A DNA stretch of 64,000 bases from Sciscionella marina DSM 45152 (lineage in GTDB: Bacteria; Actinomycetota; Actinomycetes; Mycobacteriales; Pseudonocardiaceae): NCBI RefSeq assembly GCF_000379465.1, contig NZ_KB905392.1, forward strand, positions 622,193-686,192, read 5' to 3'. A program made the position numbers and the translations under genes. Positions 54,272 to 64,000 of this stretch are shown here, piece after piece. The notes below the pieces were generated by a model that was not told the origin of the DNA, searched no databases, and was given only the letters and a program-made list of their open reading frames with translations. Position 1 is the first letter of the stretch. Each line of letters starts with the position of its first letter.

Positions 54272-55261
54272 TCAGTGTGCCCGCTCGCGGGTGAACGCGT
54301 CCAGGATCCGCGCCGCGGCGAGTGAAGCGGCCAGCCGTCCCTCGCGCACCTCCCGCTGCACACCGTCCACGATCGCCGCCACATCCGGGTTCGCGCGCAG
54401 CGAGTCGAACAGCTGATCACGCACCATCGACCACATCCAGTCCACCTGCTGACGACGGCGGTTCTCCTCGAAGGAGCCGTCCGCGAGCGCGGCCTCCCGA
54501 TGCGCGCCGAGCTGGGTCCACACCGTGTCCAGCCCGGTCTCGGTCAGCCCGCTGCAGGTGAGCACGGGGGCGTGCCATTCGTCCTCGCTGGAGCGCAGCA
54601 TCCGCAGTGCCCCGGCGAGTTCGCGTGCCGCACGGCGGGCCTCGCGTTCGTGATCCCCATCGGCCTTGTTCACCGCGATCACATCGGCCAGTTCGAGCAC
54701 CCCCTTCTTGATTCCCTGCAGCTGGTCACCGGTGCGCGCGAGGGTGAGGAACAGGAAGGAGTCGACCATATTGGCCACGGTGGTCTCGGACTGGCCGACA
54801 CCGACGGTTTCCACGAGCACCACATCGTGGCCCGCGGCCTCCATCAGCACCATGGTCTCCCGGGTGGCCCGGGCCACCCCGCCGAGAGTGCCCGAGGTCG
54901 GCGAGGGACGCACGAAGGCGTTCGGGTCCACGGCCAGCCGCGCCATCCGGGTCTTGTCGCCGAGGATCGCCCCTCCGGTCTTGCTGGAGGAGGGATCGAC
55001 GGCGAGCACGGCGACCCGGTGCCCGCGCGTGGTGAGCATGCTGCCGAGCGCGTCGATGAAGGTCGACTTGCCCACCCCGGGAACCCCGCTGATGCCGAGC
55101 CGCATCGCCCTGCCCGAGTGCGGGAGCAGTTCGGTGAGCAGTTCGGCGGCCTTGGCCCGGTGATCGGCCCGGGTGGACTCGACGAGCGTGATCGCCCGGG
55201 AGAGCACCCCGCGCTTGCCAGCCAGCACCTCCTTGGCCATCGCGGCGACGTCTATCGTCAC
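54272..55261 (-). CDS. meaB: Methylmalonyl-CoA mutase-associated GTPase
   Basis: The 329-residue MeaB/ArgK GTPase has ISGVPGVGKSTFIDALG P-loop, VDPSSSKTGGAILGDKTRM, VETVGVGQSE and NKAD. It protects and repairs the B12-dependent mutase and gates cofactor loading. The GTG at 55261 has GAGGAGG 4 nt upstream. Upstream of it two 69-bp repeat units separate meaB from mutB. Confidence 0.95.
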   Translation of the reverse strand: MTIDVAAMAKEVLAGKRGVLSRAITLVESTRADHRAKAAELLTELLPHSGRAMRLGISGVPGVGKSTFIDALGSMLTTRGHRVAVLAVDPSSSKTGGAILGDKTRMARLAVDPNAFVRPSPTSGTLGGVARATRETMVLMEAAGHDVVLVETVGVGQSETTVANMVDSFLFLTLARTGDQLQGIKKGVLELADVIAVNKADGDHEREARRAARELAGALRMLRSSEDEWHAPVLTCSGLTETGLDTVWTQLGAHREAALADGSFEENRRRQQVDWMWSMVRDQLFDSLRANPDVAAIVDGVQREVREGRLAASLAAARILDAFTRERAH

Positions 55262-55267
55262 GGCGCC

Positions 55268-55414
55268 TCCTCGCTGACGCTCCTCGGCTTCGTGACGCGC
55301 CGTGCTGTGCCCGATGGCGGCCTCGCAAGCTCGGCCGCCGCACCTTCCTCGCTGACGCTCGTCAGCCCCGCGGCCGACGGCACTGTGTCCGATGGCGGCC
55401 TCGCAAGCTCGGCC
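55268..55414. repeat. Tandem pair of 69-bp units, dispersed repeat family B
   Basis: Units 55268-55336 and 55346-55414 both begin TCCTCGCTGACGCTC and end with the same 24 nt (GATGGCGGCCTC...GGCC, 55313-55336 and 55391-55414), with a 78-bp period and diverged centres. They fill the mutB-meaB gap. A related copy is at 39654-39715. Confidence 0.7.
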
Positions 55415-55418
55415 ACGT

Positions 55419-57601
<2,183 letters not shown>

Positions 57602-57605
<4 letters not shown>

Positions 57606-59401
57606 GCGGTCACCTCCAGAATCTCGCCGAGGGCGGCGAGCGCATCGCAGCCCGCGTAGACGTATTGATCGCAGCCGGTGTCCCGGTCGCCGCGCGGCTT
57701 GCCCGCGAGGGCGATCAGCCGGGCCCCTGCCGAGCGCAGCGCGGGGACGAGTTCGGCCAGCCATTCGCCGTACGCTTCCTCGGTACCGCACACGCAGACG
57801 CAGGCGCAAGCCGAGTCGGTGAACGCGGACACGATGTCCGCGACCGTCTCACTCGGCCCTGCCTCGACGCTGTCTATCCCGCCCGCCGCATAGGTGTTGC
57901 GGGCGAACCCGGCGCGCGCGGTATAGGCGGCCAGCGAGCCGAGCGTGGCCAGGAAGATCCGGGGCCGCTGCGCCGCGGCGTCCGCGCGATCCCGCAGTGC
58001 CTCGTACCCGGCCGCGTAGTGCACCCCGGGCAGGATGCTCGGCGGCTCGGAGTCCGCCGCCGGTCGGGAAAGCGGACGCTCCTCAAGATCGGGGAACTCG
58101 CTGACCCCGGTGATCGGGTCCGTCCGGTGCGCGAGCCGCTCGCGGTGCGCGCTCCAGGTCCGTCCGAGCTCACGGGCCAGCGATCCGGAACCGAGCGCCG
58201 CGACGATCCCGCCCTCGGACTCGACCCCGGTGAATCGCTCCCAGGCCCGGTTCGCCAGTTCGTCGGTGCGCCGTTCGACGGCGTAGGAACCGCCTGCCGG
58301 ATCGATCACCCCGGCCAGGTGCGATTCCTCCAGCAGGATCGACTGGGTGTTGCGCGCGATGCGCCTGGCGAACGCGTCCGGGGCCCCGACCCGCTCGTCG
58401 AAGGGGCGCACGGTCACCGCGTCCGCCCCGGCGACCCCGGCCGCGAACGCCGCGATCGTGCTGCGCAGCATGTTCACCCAGGGGTCCCGCGCGGTCATCA
58501 TCGCCGAGGAACCGACCGCGTGCTGCCGCTGCGGAACCCCCTTGATACCGCTCACCTCGCACACCCGCGACCACAGCCGCCGAGCCGCGCGCAGCTTCGC
58601 GATGGTGCCGAACTGGTCGACGCTCGCGGCGTAGCGGAACTCGAGGGTCGCCGCCGCCGTGTCCGCGTCGAGCCCGGCCTCGGTGAGCGCGCGCAGATAG
58701 GCGAGTCCCGCCGCGATCGAGTAGCCCAGCTCCTGGGCATCCGAACCGCCCGCCTCGTGGAACAGCGCCCCGTTCACGGTGACCACCTGTGTGTTCGGGT
58801 ACCGCTTCGCCAGCGCGGCGAGGTGGTCGGGCTCGGGGATCTGCCCGATGGCCGAGAGCGGGTCGATGCCGAGGACCGCGCGCACTCCACTGTCCGGGAT
58901 CCCCGCGGCCGCGTAGCAGGCGAGCAGGGCCTCGACCGGTTCACGGAACCGCTCCCCGGGAGAGAGCACGACGGGGGCGAGATCGAGCAGCACCCCGTCC
59001 AGTGCGCGCGCCAGCCCATCGGCCGGTACCCCGTGCTCCCCCGCGGCGAGCCAGACCGCGCCCGCCCCGTGCTCGAGGTCGTCCAGCAGGCACTCGTTCA
59101 CCGCGACGGGGTCGCCGCCCCCGGCCCTGGTGCGCACCTGCCACGCGGTTCCCTGCGGATCGGCCCCGCGTACGTAGGGGGCGAGGCCGGGAAGACCCGT
59201 GCCGGGCGAGCCGTCCTCCGCGGTGTAGAGCGGGCGGATCGTGATGTCATCGTCGGTGGTGGTGGCCAGCGCGAGTTCGGGGTCGTCCGGCGCGGTACGC
59301 CCTTGTTTGGCGAACACGCCCGCGACCAGTTCCCGCCATTGCGCGCGCGTCGCCGCCTCGAACTCGGCGGCGAGTTCGAGCCGTTCCGGAGCGGTTGTCA
59401 T
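57602..59401 (-). CDS. mutA: Methylmalonyl-CoA mutase, small subunit
   Basis: The 599-residue paralog of MutB has a degenerate barrel and a C-terminal flavodoxin-like domain that lacks DxHxxG, as expected for the structural subunit. An unusual [10 protein letters not shown] run puts four cysteines at alternate positions near residue 525. TACCAT (complement of 59410-59415) ends 8 nt before the ATG, so the operon appears leaderless. Order is mutA-mutB-repeat-meaB-small membrane gene. Confidence 0.94.
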
Positions 59402-59485
59402 ACGTGGTGATGGTACTGGCGGGTATTCAGGACACGGGTGTGACTCTGGTCCCGATCTGCGCGCACATTCGGGCACAATGTCTCC

Positions 59486-61138
59486 GTGACCGATTCCGAA
59501 ACCCGGCTGATCGGCGGCCGTTACCGCCTGGGGGAACGCCTCGGTACCGGCGCGATGGGCATCGTCTGGTCGGCCTACGACGAGCTGCTGTACCGCAATG
59601 TCGCGGTCAAAGAGGTGCAGCTGCCCGCGGGCATGCCGGACGACGAGGCGGACGCGGTGCGCGAGCGGACCCTGCGTGAGGCGCGCGCGGTCGCCGCACT
59701 CAACCAGGCGAACGTGATCACCGTCTTCGACGTGGCGGTGACCGACGGGGCTCCGTTCGTGGTGATGGAACTGGTCACCGGCCGCAGCCTCGCCGGTCTG
59801 CTGCGCGCGAGCGGGCCACTGGACGAACAGGCCGCCGCGCTCATCGCGGACGCGCTCGCCGCGGCACTCGGCGCCGCGCACCGCACCGGGATCACCCACC
59901 GGGATGTGAAGCCGGGCAACGTACTGCTCGGGGACGGCGGCCAGGTCCGGCTCACCGACTTCGGCATCGCGCGCAGCGTCGCCGAGTCCACCATGACCCA
60001 CACCGGGATCATCCTCGGCTCACCGGCCTATATCGCCCCGGAGATCGCGGAGGGCGCGAAAGCCGCACCCGCCGCGGACCTGTGGAGCCTCGGCGCGACC
60101 CTGTTCGCCGCACTGACCGGGCGCCCGCCCTATGAACCGGACGGCGGGATCGTCGCCACACTGCACCAGGTGGTGGACGGGGAGGTACCCGATCCCGAGG
60201 TGGACGGCCCGCTCGGCGAGGTGGTGCGCGGGCTGATGATCAAGGATCCGCAGGCCCGGCTGTCCCTGCTCGAGATACGCAGACTGGTGCACCCGCTGCT
60301 GCCCGCTCCGGGTGAGTCACTGTTCGATCTGGCCAGCCCGGATCCGGAACCGGTGCCGATCCCCGCCCCCACTCCCCCGCCCAGCCCGAAACCCGGGACC
60401 GAGGCCGCCACCGCTGCACCGCTGGCCGGTGATCCGGGACCGCTGCCATTCACCCCGAGCGCCCCGGCATCGCAGCCGAAGCACAGCCGGACCCCGATGC
60501 TCGTGGTCGCCGCGATCGTGCTGTTCCTGCTCGCCGGGACCGGCACCTTCGTCGCCGCGCGCACCATCGGCGGGCAGAGCATCCTCCCCCAGCCCCGGGT
60601 GGTCGCCGCGGACGCGCCGACGCGGCCGATCGGGGAACTCATCCGCCAGGAGGGACGGGCACAGACGCTGAACGGGGCCCGTGGCGGCGGATTCTCCATC
60701 ATGGTGCCCAAGGGCTGGCCGACCTTCGTCGAACAGCGCACCGACACCCGGCTGCCCTCGGCCGCGGTGGTGCACTTCCTCAGCGAGGACGGCCAGCAGG
60801 AGATCACCGTGGAGCGCTATCCCCGGTTCTTCCCCGCGCACACGATCTCCGACTACCTCCGCAGCATCCGCGAGGCCTGGCCGGCAGGCGATCTGTCCAC
60901 GCAGCGTGCAAAATCCGGGGACAGCAGCGAATTCATGTACCGCACGGTGGAATCCGGCCAGGCCGACGGGCAGCAGGGCGCCGCGAGCACCGACCTCGGC
61001 CGCACCGTCTACGCCAAAGCCACGCGGGACGAATCGATCCTCTGGGTGGTCAGCGTGCACGTGCCGACCGAGCAGGAGGACAAGGGCCACCAGCAGCTCT
61101 ATCAGCGGATCGCGCCGACATTCCGCGCCGAGGACTAG
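59486..61138 (+). CDS. Transmembrane serine/threonine protein kinase (PknB-like)
   Basis: The 550-residue kinase has domain about 10-270: GTGAMG loop, VAVKEV with catalytic-pair Lys, [18 protein letters not shown], and GSPAYIAPE activation segment. A Pro-rich juxtamembrane linker, one membrane helix (about 335-357) and an extracellular domain (about 385-550, [18 protein letters not shown]) follow. The external domain is not PASTA. It is divergent from mutA, with GTG start; CACAAT ends 6 nt upstream. The ligand and substrates are unknown. Confidence 0.93.
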   Translation: MTDSETRLIGGRYRLGERLGTGAMGIVWSAYDELLYRNVAVKEVQLPAGMPDDEADAVRERTLREARAVAALNQANVITVFDVAVTDGAPFVVMELVTGRSLAGLLRASGPLDEQAAALIADALAAALGAAHRTGITHRDVKPGNVLLGDGGQVRLTDFGIARSVAESTMTHTGIILGSPAYIAPEIAEGAKAAPAADLWSLGATLFAALTGRPPYEPDGGIVATLHQVVDGEVPDPEVDGPLGEVVRGLMIKDPQARLSLLEIRRLVHPLLPAPGESLFDLASPDPEPVPIPAPTPPPSPKPGTEAATAAPLAGDPGPLPFTPSAPASQPKHSRTPMLVVAAIVLFLLAGTGTFVAARTIGGQSILPQPRVVAADAPTRPIGELIRQEGRAQTLNGARGGGFSIMVPKGWPTFVEQRTDTRLPSAAVVHFLSEDGQQEITVERYPRFFPAHTISDYLRSIREAWPAGDLSTQRAKSGDSSEFMYRTVESGQADGQQGAASTDLGRTVYAKATRDESILWVVSVHVPTEQEDKGHQQLYQRIAPTFRAED

Positions 61139-61157
61139 CGAGCACATCCGAGCGCTC

Positions 61158-61207
61158 CATGTCCTGCCGCGCAGCCACGACGAGAGCTATCGGACGCACT
61201 CCGAGCG
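61158..61207. repeat. Dispersed intergenic repeat, family A, copy 2
   Basis: CATGTCCTGCCGCGC at 61158-61172, then CGACGAGAG and GGACGCACTC, match 19744-19800 with a shorter spacer. It lies between the kinase and punA. Confidence 0.55.
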
Positions 61208-61226
61208 TGGCCTAGTATTGCCCGGC

Positions 61227-62009
61227 GTGACTAGCGAAGCAGAAGCCGCGGCGGTCATCGCCGAGCGAACGGGCATCGAACGACACGACATCGCCGTGGT
61301 CCTCGGCTCCGGGTGGCGCCCGGCCGCCGATGTGTTCGGCACCCCGGACACGGAAATCCCGCTCGCCGAACTCCCCGGCTTCCTCGCCCCCACGGTTACC
61401 GGGCACGGGGGCACGCTGCGCTCGGTCACCCTCGGCGGCACGAAGGTGCTGATCGTGCTCGGCCGCACCCACCTCTACGAGGGCAAGGGCATCGATCCGG
61501 TGGTGCACGGGATCCGTACGGTCGCCGAGGCCGGAGTACGCGCGATCGTGCTGACCAACGCCGCGGGAGGACTGCGCGAGGACATGAGCGTCGGCCAGCC
61601 GGTGCTCATCTCCGATCACCTGAACCTGACCGCGCGCAGCCCGCTCACCGGAGCCGCGTTCACCGATCTCACCGACCTCTACTCGCCACGCCTGCGCGAG
61701 CTCGCCACACAGATCGACCCCAGCCTCGCCGAGGGCGTCTACGCGGGCCTTCCCGGTCCGCACTTCGAGACGCCCGCCGAGATCCGGATGCTGCGCACGC
61801 TCGGCGCGGACCTGGTCGGCATGTCCACCGTGCTCGAGGCGATCGCCGCGCGCGCCCGCGAACTCGAGGTGTTCGGGCTCTCCCTGGTCACCAATCTCGC
61901 CGCGGGCATCACCGGGGAACCACTGGACCACCACGAGGTGCTCGCCGCCGGACAGGCCGCCGCGGAACGCATGGGCACGCTGCTGCGCGAACTCGTGCAG
62001 CGGGCATGA
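61227..62009 (+). CDS. punA: Purine nucleoside phosphorylase
   Basis: The 260-residue trimeric-type PNP has [15 protein letters not shown] (His of the phosphate site), [44 protein letters not shown], the base-binding Glu segment, and TNLAAG. It splits inosine and guanosine with phosphate for purine salvage. TAGTAT (61213-61218) ends 8 nt before the GTG. The pmmB-like gene follows after 10 bp, as in mycobacteria. Confidence 0.94.
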   Translation: MTSEAEAAAVIAERTGIERHDIAVVLGSGWRPAADVFGTPDTEIPLAELPGFLAPTVTGHGGTLRSVTLGGTKVLIVLGRTHLYEGKGIDPVVHGIRTVAEAGVRAIVLTNAAGGLREDMSVGQPVLISDHLNLTARSPLTGAAFTDLTDLYSPRLRELATQIDPSLAEGVYAGLPGPHFETPAEIRMLRTLGADLVGMSTVLEAIAARARELEVFGLSLVTNLAAGITGEPLDHHEVLAAGQAAAERMGTLLRELVQRA

Positions 62010-62019
62010 AGGATCACCC

Positions 62020-63660
62020 ATGATTTCGCCGGATCTGCGCAAGCGCACCACGACCTGGATCGCCGAGGACCCCGAGGAACGGACCCGGGAGGAACTGACC
62101 CGGGTGCTCGCGGACGCGGTCGCCGGGGTTCCCGGTGCGGCCGAGGACCTGGAATCGCGGATGGGTGAACCGCTCACCTTCGGCACCGCCGGCCTGCGTG
62201 CCCCGGTGCGCGCCGGGGTCAGCGGGATGAACGTGGCCGTCGTGGTGCGCACCACGGCCGGGATCGCCGAATGGCTGCACGGACAGGGACTTTCCGGGCG
62301 CACCGTGGTCGTCGGGCGGGACGCACGGCACGGTTCGGAAGCCTTCGCGCACGCCACCGCCGAGGTGTTCGCCGCATCCGGGTTCGACACGCGGCTGCTG
62401 CCCGGCCCGCTGCCCACTCCGGTGCTCGCCTACGCCGTCCGGACGTTCGGTGCCGTGGCCGGGGTACAGATCACCGCCTCGCACAATCCGCCCGCGGACA
62501 ACGGTTACAAGCTCTACGACGGCAGCGGGGCGCAGATCGTGCCACCGGCCGACGAACGCATCGAGGCGGCCATCGGCGCGGCGCGGCCCGCCCGCTCGGT
62601 GCCGCGCGCGACGAACCACACCGAGGTCGGCCCGGACCTGCTGGAGTCCTACCTCGACGCCTGTGCCGCGGTGCGGCGGAACATCGAACCCGGCCCGCGG
62701 ATCGTGCTCACCCCGATGCACGGGGTCGGCGGCCGGGTCGCGGTCGATGCCTTGGCGCGCGCCGGATTCACCGATGTGCACCTGGTCGGCGCGCAGGCCG
62801 GACCGGACCCGGACTTCCCCACGGTCGCCTTCCCCAATCCCGAGGAACCCGGGGCCGCGGACCTGCTGCTCGAACTCGCCGCGGAACGCGAGGCGGACCT
62901 GGCCATCGCGCTCGATCCGGACGCCGACCGATGCGCGATCGGGGTGCGCGACGCCGGGGGCTGGCGGATGCTGCGCGGAGACGAGACCGGCGCGCTGCTC
63001 GGTGAGTACCTGCTCGCCACGAACACCAGCCCCGATCCGCTCGTGGCCACCACCATCGTGTCCTCGGGTCTGCTCGCCGGGATCGCGCAGCGGCACGGGG
63101 CCCGCTACGACGAGACGCTCACCGGGTTCAAATGGCTCGTGCGCTCCGGGGACGGCGCGGGCACCGGACTGGTCTACGCCTACGAGGAAGCGCTGGGACT
63201 GTGCGTGGACCCGGATGTGGTGCGCGACAAGGACGGGATCTCCGCCGCCGTGTTCGCCGCCGACCACCTCGCCCAGCTGCGTGCCGCGGACCGCACCGTC
63301 CCCGAAGCGCTCGACGAGCTCGCCCGCAGCCACGGCGTACACCTGACCGGCCAGTACTCCCCGCGGTTCACCGACCTGAGCGAGCGCGAGGCCATCATGC
63401 GGCGGTTGCGTGCCGAACCGCCCGGCGAACTGGCCGGGACCGCCGTCGCGTGCACCGACCTGCTGCCGCGTACCGACGGGCTGCGGATCACCGGGGAAGC
63501 GGTGAAGGTGGTCATCCGTCCCTCGGGCACCGAGCCGAAACTCAAGTGCTACGCCGAGATCGCCCTCCCGCCGCGCGCGGACCTGGACTCGGCCAAGGCG
63601 GAGGCCGCCGAACGGCTCGAGGCACTGCTGACCGCGCTCGGCGAACTGCTTGCGAGTTGA
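62020..63660 (+). CDS. pmmB: Phosphomannomutase/phosphoglucomutase (PmmB type)
   Basis: The 546-residue alpha-D-phosphohexomutase has FGTAGLRAPV, the phosphoserine loop ITASHNPPADNGYKLY, metal loop DPDADRCAIG, sugar loop EEALG and RPSGTEPKLKCYAE. The length and N-terminal helical extension fit the long PmmB/YbbT class that may also act on phosphoribose or phosphoglucose. It pairs with punA, suggesting handling of ribose-1-phosphate from purine salvage. The start has a weak GGATCA site. Confidence 0.92.
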   Translation: MISPDLRKRTTTWIAEDPEERTREELTRVLADAVAGVPGAAEDLESRMGEPLTFGTAGLRAPVRAGVSGMNVAVVVRTTAGIAEWLHGQGLSGRTVVVGRDARHGSEAFAHATAEVFAASGFDTRLLPGPLPTPVLAYAVRTFGAVAGVQITASHNPPADNGYKLYDGSGAQIVPPADERIEAAIGAARPARSVPRATNHTEVGPDLLESYLDACAAVRRNIEPGPRIVLTPMHGVGGRVAVDALARAGFTDVHLVGAQAGPDPDFPTVAFPNPEEPGAADLLLELAAEREADLAIALDPDADRCAIGVRDAGGWRMLRGDETGALLGEYLLATNTSPDPLVATTIVSSGLLAGIAQRHGARYDETLTGFKWLVRSGDGAGTGLVYAYEEALGLCVDPDVVRDKDGISAAVFAADHLAQLRAADRTVPEALDELARSHGVHLTGQYSPRFTDLSEREAIMRRLRAEPPGELAGTAVACTDLLPRTDGLRITGEAVKVVIRPSGTEPKLKCYAEIALPPRADLDSAKAEAAERLEALLTALGELLAS

Positions 63661-63661
63661 G

Positions 63662-63885
63662 ATTGCCGACAATCCAGGACCGACGTACGCGGAGACGACG
63701 AACCGAGTGATCGAGGATCGCGAGGAGGCCGTCATGAACCGGTCGTCATGGTCGCCTTGGATGAGTACGAATCCCTCAAGGAAACGGCGTATCTGCTCCG
63801 TAGCCCGGAGAACGCGCGGCGACTGGCGGCCTCGATCGCCGAACTGGAACGCGGCGAAGGGGTCGAGCGAAAACTGCTCGAATGA
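63662..63885 (+). pseudogene. Frame-broken YefM-like antitoxin
   Basis: PTYAETTNRVIEDREEAV reads in one frame (63662-63733 region). RHEPVVMVALDEYESLKETAYLLRSPENARRL, then GEGVERKLLE with TGA at 63883-63885, reads in another. Together they spell a YefM/Axe antitoxin missing the middle ITRAG residues and the normal N-terminus. An ATG at 63748 could still give a 45-residue C-terminal piece, the part that normally wraps the toxin. The stop overlaps the toxin ATG (ATGA), as in intact modules. Confidence 0.75.
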
Positions 63886-64000
63886 GAATTACCTTCAGCA
63901 GCCATACCGGGGAGGAATACCTGCACTGGCAAACGGCTGACCGGAAGATCCTCGAGCGAATCAACGCATTGATCGCCGATATCACTCGCAACGGGAACGA
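63882..64000 (+). CDS. yoeB: YoeB/Txe-like toxin, 3'-truncated by the window edge
   Basis: The first 39 codons read MRITFSSHTGEEYLHWQTAD, then RKILERINALIADITRNGN, matching the start of YoeB/Txe RelE-fold mRNA interferases (HxxxEYxxWQxxDRKxLxRIN). Such toxins cleave mRNA in the ribosomal A site. The catalytic C-terminus lies outside the window, so integrity cannot be judged. It overlaps the broken antitoxin by 4 nt. Confidence 0.8.
   Translation, partial: MRITFSSHTGEEYLHWQTADRKILERINALIADITRNGN

Overview
The window is GC-rich, gene-dense actinobacterial DNA. Mycothiol biosynthesis (mshB), an AccA3/AccD5/AccE5-type acyl-CoA carboxylase, an EspG-family protein, an LpqW-like lipoprotein and many GTG starts point to Mycobacteriales/Pseudonocardiales. 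A pseudonocardial genus is likely, but the species cannot be fixed from this sequence. From memory of Mycobacterium tuberculosis gene order, three blocks look syntenic: fdx-dapC ... mshB-lpqW-typA (Rv1165-Rv1178 region), PH protein-birA-accD5-accE5-maf-accA3 (Rv3278c-Rv3285) and glpD-lpdA-cyclotransferase-amidohydrolase-punA-pmmB (Rv3302c-Rv3308). No rRNA, tRNA, CRISPR array, insertion sequence or prophage was seen.

Layout. 1-4.7 kb: end of a CHAD-domain gene, two flavoenzymes and a divergent TetR regulator with a double operator. 4.7-15 kb: nucleotidyltransferase, dapC/fdxA, mshB, lpqW-like gene, ACC deaminase (acdS), DoxX protein, typA. 15-19.8 kb: a small Cys-rich basic protein behind a DtxR/IdeR-like iron box, a degenerate GGDEF-like protein, an ECF sigma factor fused to an anti-sigma/membrane/Pro-rich tail, and two tandem GtrA proteins. 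19.8-29.5 kb: two-component system, hisN, secreted proteins, cbiZ and HMG-CoA lyase, PH-domain protein, a TyrZ-like tyrosyl-tRNA synthetase, birA, two SnoaL-like proteins. 29.5-42.5 kb: TetR regulator, accD5-accE5 preceded by a candidate leader peptide and an 11-bp hairpin that hides the accD5 start codon, PadR/MFS efflux pair, GT39 enzyme, decayed antitoxin, maf, dicarboxylate symporter, accA3, orphan EspG. 42.5-47.4 kb: glpD and divergent glpF-glpK plus a GNAT. 47.4-49.1 kb: class F-like sortase with two small secreted neighbours. 49.3-64 kb: lpdA-like quinone reductase, gamma-glutamylcyclotransferase-like gene, AbiEi-like protein, M20 amidohydrolase, meaB-mutB-mutA, Ser/Thr kinase, purine nucleoside phosphorylase, phosphomannomutase, and a YefM-YoeB module with a broken antitoxin cut by the window end.

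How genes work together. AccA3, AccD5, AccE5 and BirA make a biotin-dependent propionyl/acyl-CoA carboxylase whose methylmalonyl-CoA product feeds the B12-dependent mutase MutAB with its chaperone MeaB. CbiZ can salvage the cobamide cofactor, and HMG-CoA lyase adds branched-chain catabolism. GlpF/GlpK/GlpD form a glycerol route. A recurring feature is a TANNNT -10 box ending 6-8 nt before the start codon at about 14 genes, which predicts widespread leaderless transcription.
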